From NCBI GenBank assembly GCA_030142905.1, contig JASJOG010000105.1, forward strand, positions 1-64,000: a DNA stretch of 64,000 nt. The letters are read 5' to 3'. Shown here in pieces: positions 8,596 through 21,984 of the stretch (its first letter is position 1; every line of letters starts with the position of its first letter). The notes under the pieces are model-generated. The model ran no database searches. It was not told the DNA's origin and saw only the letters and a list, made by a program, of their open reading frames with translations. A program made the position numbers and the translations under genes. The DNA comes from Heliopora coerulea. Taxonomy: Eukaryota; Cnidaria; Anthozoa; Scleralcyonacea; Helioporidae.

Positions 8596-11080
8596 CGTTG
8601 ATTAGTTGAGTCGCTCTCAACTAATATTATCAACTAAAAGCTTCTAAAATTATCTTTCCCACCAAAACATTATAAAACAAATCAAATACCGTTGATTAGT
8701 CGAGTCAATTCAAAAATTTTCAATCTCCCCAAAATCGCTTTATCTGCGCGAGATAAGACGATTGATGAATGGAGCTGTGTAACGGTTGTGGCTTGAGTTT
8801 GTGGCGTTAGTCGAAAGTTGGCTAATCCTCGCCAATGATTGTAAAATGATGAATATGGGCTAGTGAAGTGGAAAAAAGCATTAGTCAATGATTCGAGCAG
8901 TATTTCAAAATATATGGCAATGTGTTGAAATTGTCCCTTTAAGTCTTATACGTTAAAAGTCATAAGTATGGTTAGAAATGGGTGAAAACAAAGTAGGAGT
9001 ACAAAACACTTTCTATGCTTCTAAGATGTTCTTTTAAACCGAATTTTCTACAAACAAATCGAATACCGTTGATTAGACGAGTTGCTCTCAAAAATTTTCA
9101 ATCTCCTCAAAGTCGCTCTATCTCCGCGAGATAAGACTAATGGTGAATGGAGCTTTGTAACGGTTTTGGCTTGAGTTATTTGCGTTTGTCGAAAGTTTCC
9201 CAAACCTCGCCAATGATTCTAAAATTATCTATATGGGCCAGAGAAGTGGATAAAGCATTAGATCAATGATTCGAGCAGTATTTCAAAATATATGTCAATG
9301 TGTTGAAATTGTATCGTAACGCCTTATACGTTAAATGCCAAATGTATGGCTAGAATTGGGTAAAACAGAATAGTTTTGCGAAACCAACCCAATGCATCCA
9401 AAATGATCTTTCCTACCCAAACATTAAAAAACAAATCCAATACCGTTGATTAGACGAGTCTATCTCAAAAATTTTCAATCTCCTATAAATCGCTCTATTT
9501 CTACGAGATAAGACGAATGGTGAATGGAGTTTCGTAAAGGTTGTAGCTTGTGTTATTTGCGTTTGTCGAAAGTTGGCCAAACCTCGCCAACGATTGTAAA
9601 ATTATTTATATGGGCCAGAGAAATGGATAAAAGCATTAGATCAATGATTCGAGCAGTATTTCAAAATATATGGCAATGTGTTGAAGTTGTCTCATTACGC
9701 TTTAAACGTTAAATGCCATAAGTATGGTTAGAATTCGGCGAAAGCAGAATAGTTGTGCGAAACCAACCCAATGCTTCTAAAATAATCTTTTCCAAGCAGA
9801 CTTCGTCGAACAAATCGAATACCGTTGATTAGACGAGTCGCTCTCAAAAATTTTCAATCTCCTCAATATCGCTTTATCTCAGCGAGATAAGACGATTAGT
9901 GCATGGAGAAGTGTAACGGTTGTGCCTTGAGTTATTTGCTTTTGTCGAAATTTGGCCAAACCTCGCCAATGATTGTAAAATGATCAATATGGCCCAGAGA
10001 AATGGATAAAAGCATTAGATCAATGATTCGAGCAGTATTTCAAAATATATGGCAATGTGTTGAAATTGTCTCATTACGCTTTATACGTTAAAAGCCGTAA
10101 GTATGGTTAGAATTGAATGATAACAGAATAGCTGTGCGAAACCAACTCAACCGTCGTAAAATTATCTTTCCCACCCAAACATTATAAAACAAATCGAAAT
10201 CCGTTGATTAGTCGAGTCAATTCAAAAATTTTCAATCTCCTCAAAATCGCTTTATCTGCGCGAGATAAGACGATTGATGAATGGAGCTGTGTAACGGTTG
10301 TGGCTTGAGTTAGTGGCGTTAGTGGAAAATTGGTTAATCCTCGCCAATGATTGTAAAATGATGAATATGGGCTAGTGAAGTGGAAAAAAAGCATTAGTCA
10401 ATGATTTGAGCAGTATTTCAAAATATATGGCAATGTGTTGAAATTGTCTCTTTAAGTCTTATACGTTAAAAGTCATAAGTATGGTTAGAAATGGGTGAAA
10501 ACCAAGTAGGTGAACAAAAGACTTCCTCTCCTTCTAAAATGTTCTTTTAAACTCAAACATTATAAAACAAATCGAACTCCGTTGATTTGACGAGTAGCTC
10601 TCAAAAATTTTCAATCACCTAAAAATCGCTCTATCTCCGCGTGATAAGACGAATGGTGAATGGAGCTTTGTAACGGTTGTGGCTTGAGTTTGTGGCGTTT
10701 GTCATAAGTTGGCCAAACCTCGCCAATGATTATAAAATGATCTATATGGGGCAGACAAGTGGATAAAAGCATTAGATCAATGATTCGAGCAGTATTTCAA
10801 AATATATGTCAATGTGTTGAAATTGTCCCGTTACGCCTTATACGTTAAATGCCATAAGTATGGCTAGAATTTGGTGAAAGCAGAGTAGTTAAGCAAAACC
10901 AAACCAATGCTTCTAAAATGATCTTTCCTACCCAAACATTAAAAAACAAATCGAATACCGTTGATTAGACGAGTCTATCTCAAAAATTTTCGATCTCCTC
11001 AAAATCGCTTTATCTGCGCAAGATAAGACGATTGGTGAATGGAGCTGTGTAACGGTTTTGGCTTCAGTTATTTGCGTTTG

Positions 11081-14000
11081 GCATTTAACGTATTTGCATT
11101 TGGCTTTTAACGTATAAGGCGTAACGGGACAATTTCAACACATTGACATATATTTTGAAATACTGCTCGAATCATTGATCTAATGCTTTTATCCACTTCT
11201 CTGGCCCATATAGATAATTTTAGAATCATTGGCGAGGTTTGGGAAACTTTCGACAAAGGCAAATAACTCAAGCCAAAACCGTTACAAAGCTCCATTCACC
11301 ATTCGTCTTATCTTGCGGAGATAGAGCGATTTTGAGGAGACCAAAAATTTTTGAGAGTTACTCGTCTAATCAACGGTATTCGATTTGTTTTATGGTGTTT
11401 GGGTGGAAAAGATCATTTTGGAAGCATTCGGTGGAGTTACACAGAACTATTCTGCTTTCACCCAAGTCTAACCATAGTTATGCTTTTAACATATAACCGT
11501 TATGCTACAACCGTTACAATGTTCTATTCACTAATCGTCTTATCTCGCGGAGATAAATCGTTTTGAGGAAATTGAAAATCCTTTTAGAGCAACTCGTCGA
11601 ATCGATGAAATTCGATTTGTTTTATACTGTTTGAGTGGGAAAGATCATTTTAGAAGCATTGGGTTGGTTTTGCACAACTATTCTGCGTTCACCCTATTCT
11701 AAGCATACTTATGACTTTTAACGTATAAGACTTAAAGGGACAATTTCAACACGTTACCATATATTTTGAAATACTGCTCGAATCATTGATTTAATGCTTT
11801 TATCCACTTCTCTGGCCCATATAGATCATTTTACAATCATTGGCGAGGTTTGGCCAACTTTCGACAAATGCGACTAACTCAAGCCACAACCGTTGCACAG
11901 CTCCATTCACCAATAGTCTTATCTCGCGGAGATAAAGCGATTTTGAAGAGATTGAAAATTTTTGAGATACACTCGACTAATCTACGGATTTCGATTTGTT
12001 TTATAATGTTTGGGTGGGAAAGATCATTTTAGAAGCATTGGGTTAGTTTCGCACAACTATTCTGCTTTCACCCAATTCTAACCATACTTATGGCATTTAA
12101 CGTATAAAGCGTAATGAGACAATTTCAACACATTGCCATATATTTTGAAATACTGCTCGAATCATTGATCTAATGCTTTTATCCATTTCTCTGGGCCATA
12201 TTGATCATTTTACAATCATTGGCGAGGTTTGGTCAACTTTCGATAAACGCAAATAACTCAAGCCACAACCGTTACAAAGCTCCATTCACCATTCGTCTTT
12301 TCTCGTGGAGATAGAGCGATTTATAGGAGATTGAAAATTTTTAAGAGCAACTCGTCGAATCAACGGAATTCGATTTGTTTTATAATGTTTGGGTTTAAAA
12401 GAACATTTTAGAAGCATAGAAAGTGTTTTGTACACTTACTTGGTTTTCACCCATTTCTAACCATACTTATGACTTTTAACGTATAAGACTTAAAGGGACA
12501 ATTTCAACACGTTGCCATATATTTTGAAATACTGCTCGAATCATTGATTTAATGCTTTTATCCACTTCTCCGGCCCATATAGATCATTTTACAATCATTG
12601 TCGAGGATTGGCCAACTTTCGACAAACGCAAATAACTCAAGCCACAACCGTTACAAAGCTCCATTCACCATTCGTCTTTTCTCGTGGAGATAGAGCGATT
12701 TATAGGAGATTGAAAATTTTTAAGAGCAACTCGTCGAATCAACGGTATTCGATTTGTTTTTTAATCTTTGGGTAGGAAAGATCATTTTAGAAGCATTGGT
12801 TTCGTTTTGCTTAACTACTCTGCTTTCACCAAATTCTAGCCATACTTATGGCATTTAACGTATAAGGCGTAACGGGACAATTTCAACACATTGCCATATA
12901 TTATGAAATACTGCTCGAATCATTGATCTAATGCTTTTATCCACTTGTCTGCCCCATATAGATCATTTTATAATCATTGGCGAGGTTTGGCCAACTTATG
13001 ACAAACGCCACAAACTCAAGCCACAACCGTTACAAAGCTCCATTCACCATTCGTCTTATCACGCGGAGATAGAGCGATTTTTAGGTGATTGAAAATTTTT
13101 GAGAGCTACTCGTCGAATCAACGGAGTTCGATTTGTTTTATAATGTTTGGGTGGGAAAGATAATTTTACGAGCGTTGGGTTGGTTTAGCACAGCTATTCT
13201 GTTATCACCCAATTCTAACCATACTTACGGCTTTTAACGTATAAAGCGTAATGAGACAATTTTAACACATTGCCATATATTTTTTTGAAATACTGCTCGA
13301 ATCATTGATCTAATGCTTTTATCCACTTGTCTGCCCCATATAGATCATTTTATAATCATTGGCGAGGTTTGGCCAACTTATGACAAACGCCACAAACTCA
13401 AGCCACTACCGTTACAAAGCTCCATTCACCATTCGTCTTATCACGCGGAGATAGAGCGATTTTTAGGTGATTGAAAATTTTTGAGAGCTACTCGTCGAAT
13501 CAACGGAGTTCGATTTGTTTTATAATGTTTGGGTGGGAAAGATAATTTTACGAGCGTTGGGTTGGTTTAGCACAGCTATTCTGTTATCACCCAATTCTAA
13601 CCATACTTACGGCTTTTAACGTATAAAGCGTAATGAGACAATTTTAACACATTGCCATATATTTTTTTGAAATACTGCTCGAATCATTGATCTAATGCTT
13701 TTATCCACTTCTCTGGCCCATATAGATAATTTTACAATCATTGGCGAGGTTTGGCCAACTTTCGAAAAACCCAAATAACTCAAAGCACCACCGTTGCACA
13801 GCTCCATTCACCAAGTGTCTTATCTCGCGCAGATAAAACGATTTGAGGTGATTGAAAATTTTTGAGATAGACTCGACTAATCAACGGTATTCGATTTGTT
13901 TTATAAAGTTTGGGTGGGAAAGATCATTTTAGAAGCTTTTGATTTGTTTCGCCCAACTATTCTGCTTTCACCCTATTCTAAACATACTTATGGCTTTTAA

Positions 14001-17000
14001 CGTATAAGACTTAAAGAGACAATTTCAACACATTGCCATATATTTTGAAATACTGCTCGAATCATTGATCTAATGCTTTTATCCACTTCTCTGGCCCATA
14101 CAAATAATTTTACAATCATTGGCGTGGATTGGCCAACTTTCGACAAACGCAAATAACTCAAGCAACAACCGTTACACAGCTCCATTCACCAATCGTCTTA
14201 TCTTGTGCAGATAAAGCGATTTTGAGGAGATTGAAAATTTTTGAGAGCGACTCGTCTAATCAACGGAATTCGATTTGTTTTATAATGTTTGGGTAGGAAA
14301 GATCATTTTAGAAGCATTAGTTTGGTTTTGCTTAACTATTCTGCTTTTAACCTAAATCTAGACATACTTACGGCATTTAACGTATAAGACGTAACGGGAC
14401 AATTTCAACACATTGCCATATATTTAAAAATACTGTTCGAATCAATGATCTAAAGCTTTTATCCACTTCTCTGGCCAATGTAGATTATTTCATAATCATT
14501 GGCGAGGTTTGGACAACTTTCGACAAACGCCACTAACTCAAGCCTCAACCGTTAAAATTCTCTAAGCACTAATCGTCTTATCTCGCGGAGACAGACCGAT
14601 TTTGAGTTGAATGAAAATTTTTTAAGGCAACTCGTCGAATCAACGGAATTCGATTTGTTTTATAATCTTTGGGTTTATAAGATCATTTTAAAAGCATTCG
14701 GTTAGTTTCGCACATCTATTCTGCTTTCACACAATTCTAACCATACTTATGGCATTTAACGTATAAAGCGTAATGAGACAATTTCAACACATTCCCATAA
14801 TGCGACTAACTCAAGCCACAACCTTTGCACAGCTCCACTCACCAATAGTCTTATCTCACGGGGATAAAGCGATTTTGAAGAGATTGAAAATTTTGAGATA
14901 CACTCGACTAATCTACGGATTTCGATTTGTTTTTTGATGAAGTCTGCTTGGAAAAGATCATTTTAGAAGCATTGGGTTAGTTTCGCACAACTATTGTGCT
15001 TTCACCCAATTCTAACCATACTTATGGCATTTAACGTATAAACTGTGATGAGACAATTTCAACACATTGCCATATATTTTGAAATACTGCTCGAATCATT
15101 GATCTAATGCTTTTATCCATTTCTCTGGGCCATATTGATCATTTTACAATCATTGGCGAGGTTTGGTCAACTTTTGATAAACGCAAATAACTCAAGCCAC
15201 AACCGTTACACTTCTCCATGCACTAATCGTCTTATCTCGCTGAGATAAAGCGATATTGAGGAGATTGAAAATTTTTGAGAGCGACTCGTCTAATCAACGG
15301 TATTCGATTTGTTTGAAGAAGTCTGCTTGGAAAAGATTATTTTAGAAGCATTGGGTTGGTTTCGCACAACTATTCTGCTTTCGCCGAATTCTAACCATAC
15401 TTATGGCATTTAACGTTTAAAGCGTAATGAGACAACTTTAACACATTGCCATATATTTTGAAATACTGCTCGAATCATTGATCTAATGCTTTTATCCATT
15501 TCTCTGGCCCATATTGATCATTTTAAAATCATTGTCGAGGATTGGCCAACTTTCGACAAACGCAAATAACTCAAGCCACAACCCTTACAAAGCTCCATTC
15601 ACCATTCGTCTTTTCTCGTGGAGATAGAGCGATTTATAGGAGATTGAAAATTTTTAAGAGCAACTCGTGGAATCGAGGAAATTCGATTTGTTTTATAATG
15701 TTTGGGTGGGAAAGATCATATCAGAAATATTGTGTTGGTTTCATACAACTATTTTGCTTTCACCCAATTCTAACCATACTTACGGCTTTAATGTATAAGG
15801 CGTAACCCGACAATTTCAAGATATTGCCAAATTTTCAGAAATACTGCTCCAATCAATGAAATAATACTTTTATCCTATTCTGTGACGCGAAAAAATCACT
15901 TTGCAATCATTGGAGAGGTTTGGCCAACTTTCGACAAAAGCGACTAACTCAAGCCACAACCGTTACACTTCTCCATGCACTAATCGTCTTATCTCGCGGA
16001 GATAAAGCGATATTGAGGAGATTGAAAATTTTTGAGAGCGACTCGTCTAATAAACGGTATTCGATTTGTTTGATGAAGTCTGCTTGGAAAAGATCATTTT
16101 AGAAGCATTGGGTTGGTTTCTCACAACTATTCTACTTTCACCGAATTCTAACCATACTTATGGCATTTAACGTATAAAGTGTAATGAGACAATTTCAACA
16201 CATTGCCATATATTTTGAAATACTGCTCGAATCATTGATCTAATGCTTTTATCCATTTCTCTGGGCCATATTGATCATTTTACAATCATTGGCGATGTTT
16301 GGTCAACTTTCGATAAACGCAAATAACTCAAGCCACAACCGTTACACTTCTCCATGCACTAATCGTCTTATCTCGCGGAGATAAAGCGATATTGAGGAGA
16401 TTGAAAATTTTTGAGATTGACTCGTCTAATCAACGGTATTCGATTTGTTTGAAGAAGTCTGCTTGGAAAAGATTATTTTAGAAGCATTGGGTTATTTCGC
16501 ACAACTATTCTGCTTTCGCCGAATTCTAACCATACTTATGGCATTTAACGTTTAAAGCGTAATGAGACAATTTTAACACATTGCCATATATTTTGAAATA
16601 CTGCTCGAATCATTGATCTAATGCTTTTATCCATTTCTCTCGGCCATAATGATCATTTTACAATCATTGGCGAGGTTTGGTCAACTTTCGATAAACGCAA
16701 ATAACTCAAGGCATAACCGTTACACTTCTCCATGCACTAATCGTCTTATCTCGCGGAGATAAAGCGATATTGAGGAGATTGAAAATTTTTGAGAGCGACT
16801 CGTCTAATCAACGGTATTCGATTTGTTCGACGAAGTCTGCTTGGAAAAGATTATTTTAGAAGCATTGGGTTGGTTTCGCACAACTATTCTGCTTTCGCCG
16901 AATTCTAACCATACTTATGGCATTTAACGTTTAAAGCGTAATGAGACAATTTTAACACATTGCCATATATTTTGAAATACTGCTCGAATCATTGATCTAA

Positions 17001-17529
17001 TGCTTTTATCCACTTCCCTAACCAATGTAGATTATTTCATAATCATTGGCGAGGTTTGGACAACTTTCGACAAACGCCACTAACTCAAGCCTCAACCGTT
17101 AAAATTCTCTAAGCACTAATCTTTTTATCTTGCGGAGATAGAGCGATTTTGAGATGAATGAAAATATTTTAGAGCAACTCGTCGAATCAACGGAATTCGA
17201 TTTGTTTTATAATGTTTGGGTTTAAAAGAACATTTTAGAAGCATAGGAAGTGTTTTGTACACCTGCTTGGTTTACACAAATTTCTTACCATAATTATGAC
17301 TTTTAATGTATAAGACTTAAAGGGACAATTTCAACACATTGCCATATATTTTGAAATACTGCTCGAATCATTGATCTAACGCTTTTATCAACTTCTCTGG
17401 AACATATAGATCCTTTTACAATCATTGGCGAGGTTTAACAAACTTTCGACAAAAGCGACTAACTCAAGCCACAACCGTTATACATCTCTATGCACTATCC
17501 ACTAATCGTTAATACGTTTTAGAGTTAAT
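11081..17529 (+). repeat. Family C satellite, right arm of giant inverted repeat
   Basis: About seventeen ~380-bp units in plus orientation. Diagnostic variants of the left arm reappear in mirrored order: the CTCTGGCCAATGTAGATTATTTCATAATC variant near 17020 mirrors 6620, and the GTCTGCCCCATATAG variant near 12950 and 13330 mirrors 10750. The right arm holds extra tandem copies, so it is longer. It ends CACTAATCGTTAA, an inverted match to the start of the left arm. No coding sequence or RNA gene is recognised. Confidence 0.88.
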
Positions 17530-17703
17530 AAGCTCAGATATCATTTTGTGAGTTTCGAGCTTGAAGATCGTTCATCTACTTCAATATATCCAAACTCTCA
17601 TGTTTCCTAAACATCAAACTGCTTCAATCATTATCAATATATAGTGGCTTTCGCTTATGTCGCACATATATATATCGAATTTGCAACTTAGCTCGCCATC
17701 TCA

Positions 17704-17775
17704 GTCTCAGTAGCTCAATGGTTAGAGCGTCTAACCGGTCATCAGAAGGTTGCGGGTTCAATCCCCGTCTGGGGC
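17704..17775 (+). tRNA. Family B tRNA-like module, first of the long array
   Basis: First complete module of the array. It has G6 to A (GTCTCAG) in the acceptor and GGTTCAATCCC in box B. Otherwise consensus. Confidence 0.45.
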
Positions 17776-20700
17776 TCAGATATCATTTTCTGAGTATCGA
17801 GCTTGAAGATCGTTCATCTACTTCAATATATCCAAGCTCTCATGTTTCCTAAACATCAAACTGCTTCAATCATTATCAATATATAGTGGCTTCCGCTTAA
17901 GTCGCACATATATATATCGAATTTTCAACTTAGCTCGCCATCTCAGTCTCGGTAGCTCAATGGTTACAGCGTCTAACCGGTCATCAGAAGGTTGCGGGTT
18001 CGATCTCCGTCTGGGGCTCAGATATCATTTTCTGAGTATCGATCTTGAAGATCGTTGATCTACTTCAATATATCCAAGCTCTCATGTTTCCTAAACATCA
18101 AACTGCTTCAATCATTATCAATATATAGTGGCTTCCGCTTAAGTCGCACATATATATATCGAATTTGCAACTTAGCTCGCCATCTCAGTCTCCGTAGCTC
18201 AATGGTTAGAGCGTCTAACCGGTCATCAGAAGGTTGCGGGTTCGATCCCCGTCTGGGGCTCAGATATCATTTTCTGAATATCGAGCTTGAAGATCGTTCA
18301 TCTACTTCAATATATCCAAACTCTCATGTTTCCTAAACATCAAACTGCTTCAATCATTATCAATATACAGTGGCTTCCGCTTAGGTCGCACATATATATA
18401 TATCGAATTTGCAACTTAGCTCGCCATCTCAGTCTTGGTAGCTCAATGGTTAGAGCGTCTAATCGATCATAAGAAGGTTGCGGGTTCGATCCCCGTCTGG
18501 GGATCAGATATTATTTTCTGAGTATCGAGCTTGAAGATCGTTCATCTACTTCAATATATCCAAGCTCTCATGTTTCCTAAACATCAAACTGCTTCAATCA
18601 TTATCAATATATAGTGGCTTCCGCTTAGGTCGCACATATGTATAACGAATTTGCAACTTAGCTCGCCAACTCAGTTTCGGTAGCTCAATGGTCAGAGCGT
18701 CTAACCGGTCATCAGAAGGTTGCGGGTTCGATCCCCGTCTTGGGCTCAGATATCATTTTCTGAGTATCGAGCTTGAAGATCGTTCATCTACTTCAATATA
18801 TCCAAGCTCTCATGTTCCCTAAAAATCAAACTACTTCAATCATTATCAATATATAGTGGCTTCCGATTAAGTCGCACATATATATATCGAATTTGCAACT
18901 TAGCTCGCCATCTCAGTCTCCGTAGCTCAATGGTTAGAGCGTCTAACCGGTCATCAGAAGGTTGCGGGTTCGATCCCCGACTCGGGCTCAGATATCATTT
19001 TCTGAGTATCGAGCTTGAAGATCGTTCATCTACTTCAATATATCCAAGCTCTCATGTTTCCTAAACATCAAACTGCTTCAATCATTATCAATATATAGTT
19101 GCTTGCGCTTAAGTCGCACATATATATATCGAATTTGCAACTTAGCTCGCCATCTCAGTCTCAGTAGCTCAATGGTTAGAGCCTCTAATCGGTCATCAGA
19201 AGGTTGCGGGTTCAATCCCCGTCTGGGGCTCAGATATCATTTTCTGAGTATCGAGCTTGAAGATCGTTCATCTACTTCAATATATCCAAGCTCTCATGTT
19301 TCCTAAACATCAAACTGCTTCAATCATTATCAATATATAGTGGCTTCCGCTTACGTCGCACATATATATATATCGAATTTGCAACTTAGCTCGCCATCTC
19401 AGTCTCGCTAGCTCAATGGTTAGAGCGTCTAACCGGTCATCAGAAGGTTGCAGATTCGATCCCCGTCTGGGGCTCAGATATCATTTTCTGAGTATCGAGC
19501 TTGAAGATCGTTCATCTAATTCAATAAATCCAAGCTCTTATGCTTCCTAAACATCAAACTGCTTCAATTATATCAATATATAGTGGCTTCCGCTTAGATC
19601 GCACATATATATATATCGAATTTCCAAATTAGCTCGCCATCTCAGTCTCGGTAGCTCAATGGTTAGAGCGTATAACCGGTCATCAGAAGGTTGCGGGTTC
19701 GATCCCCGTCTGGAGCTCAGATATCATTTACTGAGTATCGAGCTTGAAGATCGTTCATCTACTTCAATATATCCATACTCTCATGTTTCCTAAACATCAA
19801 ACTGCTTCAATCATTATCAATATATAGTAGCTTCCGCTAAGGTCGCACATATATATATATCGAATTTGCAACTTAGCTCGCCATCTCTGTCTCGCTAGCT
19901 CAATTGTTAGAGCGTCTAACCGGTCATCAGAAGGTTGAGGGTTCGATCCCCGTCTGGGGCTCAGATATCATTTTCTGAGTATCGAGCTTGAAGATCGTTC
20001 ATCTACTTCAATATATCCAATCTCTCATGTTTCCTAAACATTAAACTGCTTCAATCATTATCAATATATAGTGGCTTCCGCTTAGGTCGCACATATATAT
20101 ATATCGAATTTGCAACTTAGCTCGCCATCTCAGTTTCGGTAGCTCAATGGTTAGAACGTCTAACCGGTCTTCAGAAGGTTGCGGATTCGATCCCCGTCTG
20201 GGGCTCAGATATCATTTTCTGAGTATCGAGCTTTAAGATCGTTCAACTACTTCAATATATCCAAGCTCTCATGTTTCCTAAACATCAAACTCCTTCAATC
20301 ATTATCAATATATAGTGGCTTCCGCTTAGGTCGCATATATATATATATTGTATTTGCAACTTAGCTCGCCATCTCAGTCTCGGTAGCTCAATGGTTAGAG
20401 CGTCTAACCGGTCATCAGAAGGTTGCGGGTTCGATCCCCGTATGGGGCTCAGATATTATTTTCTGAGTATCGAGCTTGAAGATCGTTCATCTACTTCAAT
20501 ATATCCAAGCTCTCATGTTTCCTAAACATCAAACTGCTTCAATCATTATCAATATATAGTGGCTTCCCCTTAGGTCGCACATATATATATATCGAATTTG
20601 CAACTTAGCTCGCTATCTCAGTCTCGGTAGCTCAATGGTTAGAGCGTCTAACCTGTCATCAGAAGGTTACGGGTTCGATCCCCGTCTGGGGCTCAGATAT

Positions 20701-21984
20701 CATTTTCTGAGTATCGAGCTTGAAGATCGTTCATCTACTTCAATATATCCAAGTTCTCATGTTTCCTAAACATCAAACTGCTTCAATCATTATCAATATA
20801 TAGTGGCTTCCGCTTAGGTCGCACATATATATATATCGAATTTGCAACTTAGCTCGCCATCTCAGTCTCGTTAGCTCAATGGTTAGAACGTCTAACCGGT
20901 CTTCAGAAGGTTGCGGGTTCGATCCCCGTCTGGGACTCAGATATCATTTTCTGAGTATCGAGCTTGAAGATCGTTCATCTACTTCAATATATCCAAGCTC
21001 TCATGTTTCCTAAACATCAAACTCCTTCAATCATTATCAATATATAGTGGCTTCCGCTTAGGTCGCACATATATATATCGAATTTGCAACTTAGCTCGCC
21101 ATCTCAGTCTCGGTAACTCATTGGTTAGAGCGTCTAAACGGTCATCAGAAGGTTGCGGGTTCGATCCCCGTCTGGGGCTCAGATATCATTTTCTGAGTAT
21201 CGAGCTTGAAGATCGTTCATCTACTTCAATATATCCAAGCTCTCATCTTTCCGAAACATCAAACTGCTTCAATCATTATCAATATATAGTGGCTTCCGCT
21301 TAGGTCGCACATATATATATATCGAATTTGCAACTTAGCTCGCCATCTCAGTCTCGGTAACTCAATGGTTAGAGCGTCTAACCGGTCATCAGAAGGTTGC
21401 GGGTTCGATCCCCGTCTGGGGCTCTGATATCATTTTCTGAGTATCGAACTTGAAGATCGTTCATCTACTTCAATATATCCAAGCTCTCATGTTTCCTAAA
21501 CATCAAACTGCTTCAATCATTATCAATATATAGTGGCTTCCTCTTAGGTCGCACATATATATATCGATATTGCAACATAGCTCGCCACTTCAGTCTCGGT
21601 AGCTCAATGGTTAGAGCGTCTAACCGGTCATCACAAGGTTGCGGGTTCGATCCCCGTCTGGAGCTCAGATATCATTTTCTGAGTATCGAGCTTGAAGATC
21701 GTTCATGTACTTCAATACATCCAAGCTCTCATGTTTCCTAAACATCAAACTGCTTCAATCATTATCAATATATAGTGGCTTCCGCTTACGTCGCACATAT
21801 ATATATATCGAATTTGAAACTTAGCTCGCCATCTCAGTCTCGGTAGCTCAATGGTTAGAGCGTCTAACCGGTCATCAGAAGGTTGCGGGTGCGATCACCG
21901 TTTGGGGCTCAGATATCATTTTCTGAGTATCGAGCTTGAAGATCGTTCATCTACTTCAATATATCCAAGCTCTCATGTTTCCTA

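Larger units (their letters stand above)
6232..11080 (-). repeat. Family C satellite (~380 bp unit), left arm of giant inverted repeat
   Basis: About ten units in minus orientation. Landmarks of each unit are a 7-bp hairpin TTATCTC-GCG-GAGATAA (variably decayed), ATTCGATTTGTTTTATAATG, TTTAACGTATAA, GCCATATATTTTGAAATACT and CATTGGCGAGGTTTGG. Units differ by many substitutions. No RNA gene or coding sequence is recognisable; the short open frames repeat with the unit and change frame between copies. The arm begins TTAATGATTAGTG, an inverted copy of the end of the right arm. It is interrupted at 7594-8584 by a family B insertion. Confidence 0.88.

Noticed and set aside
6916..16102. Recurring frames such as MANFRQ... 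and MELCNG... in family C
   Set aside because: Present on both strands of the same satellite unit and frequently broken; explained by periodicity, not by a protein.
6232..17529. piggyBac-like TTAA target duplication of the family C block
   Set aside because: TTAA occurs at both ends, but inside the inverted termini, and the bases outside do not match; too weak in AT-rich DNA.
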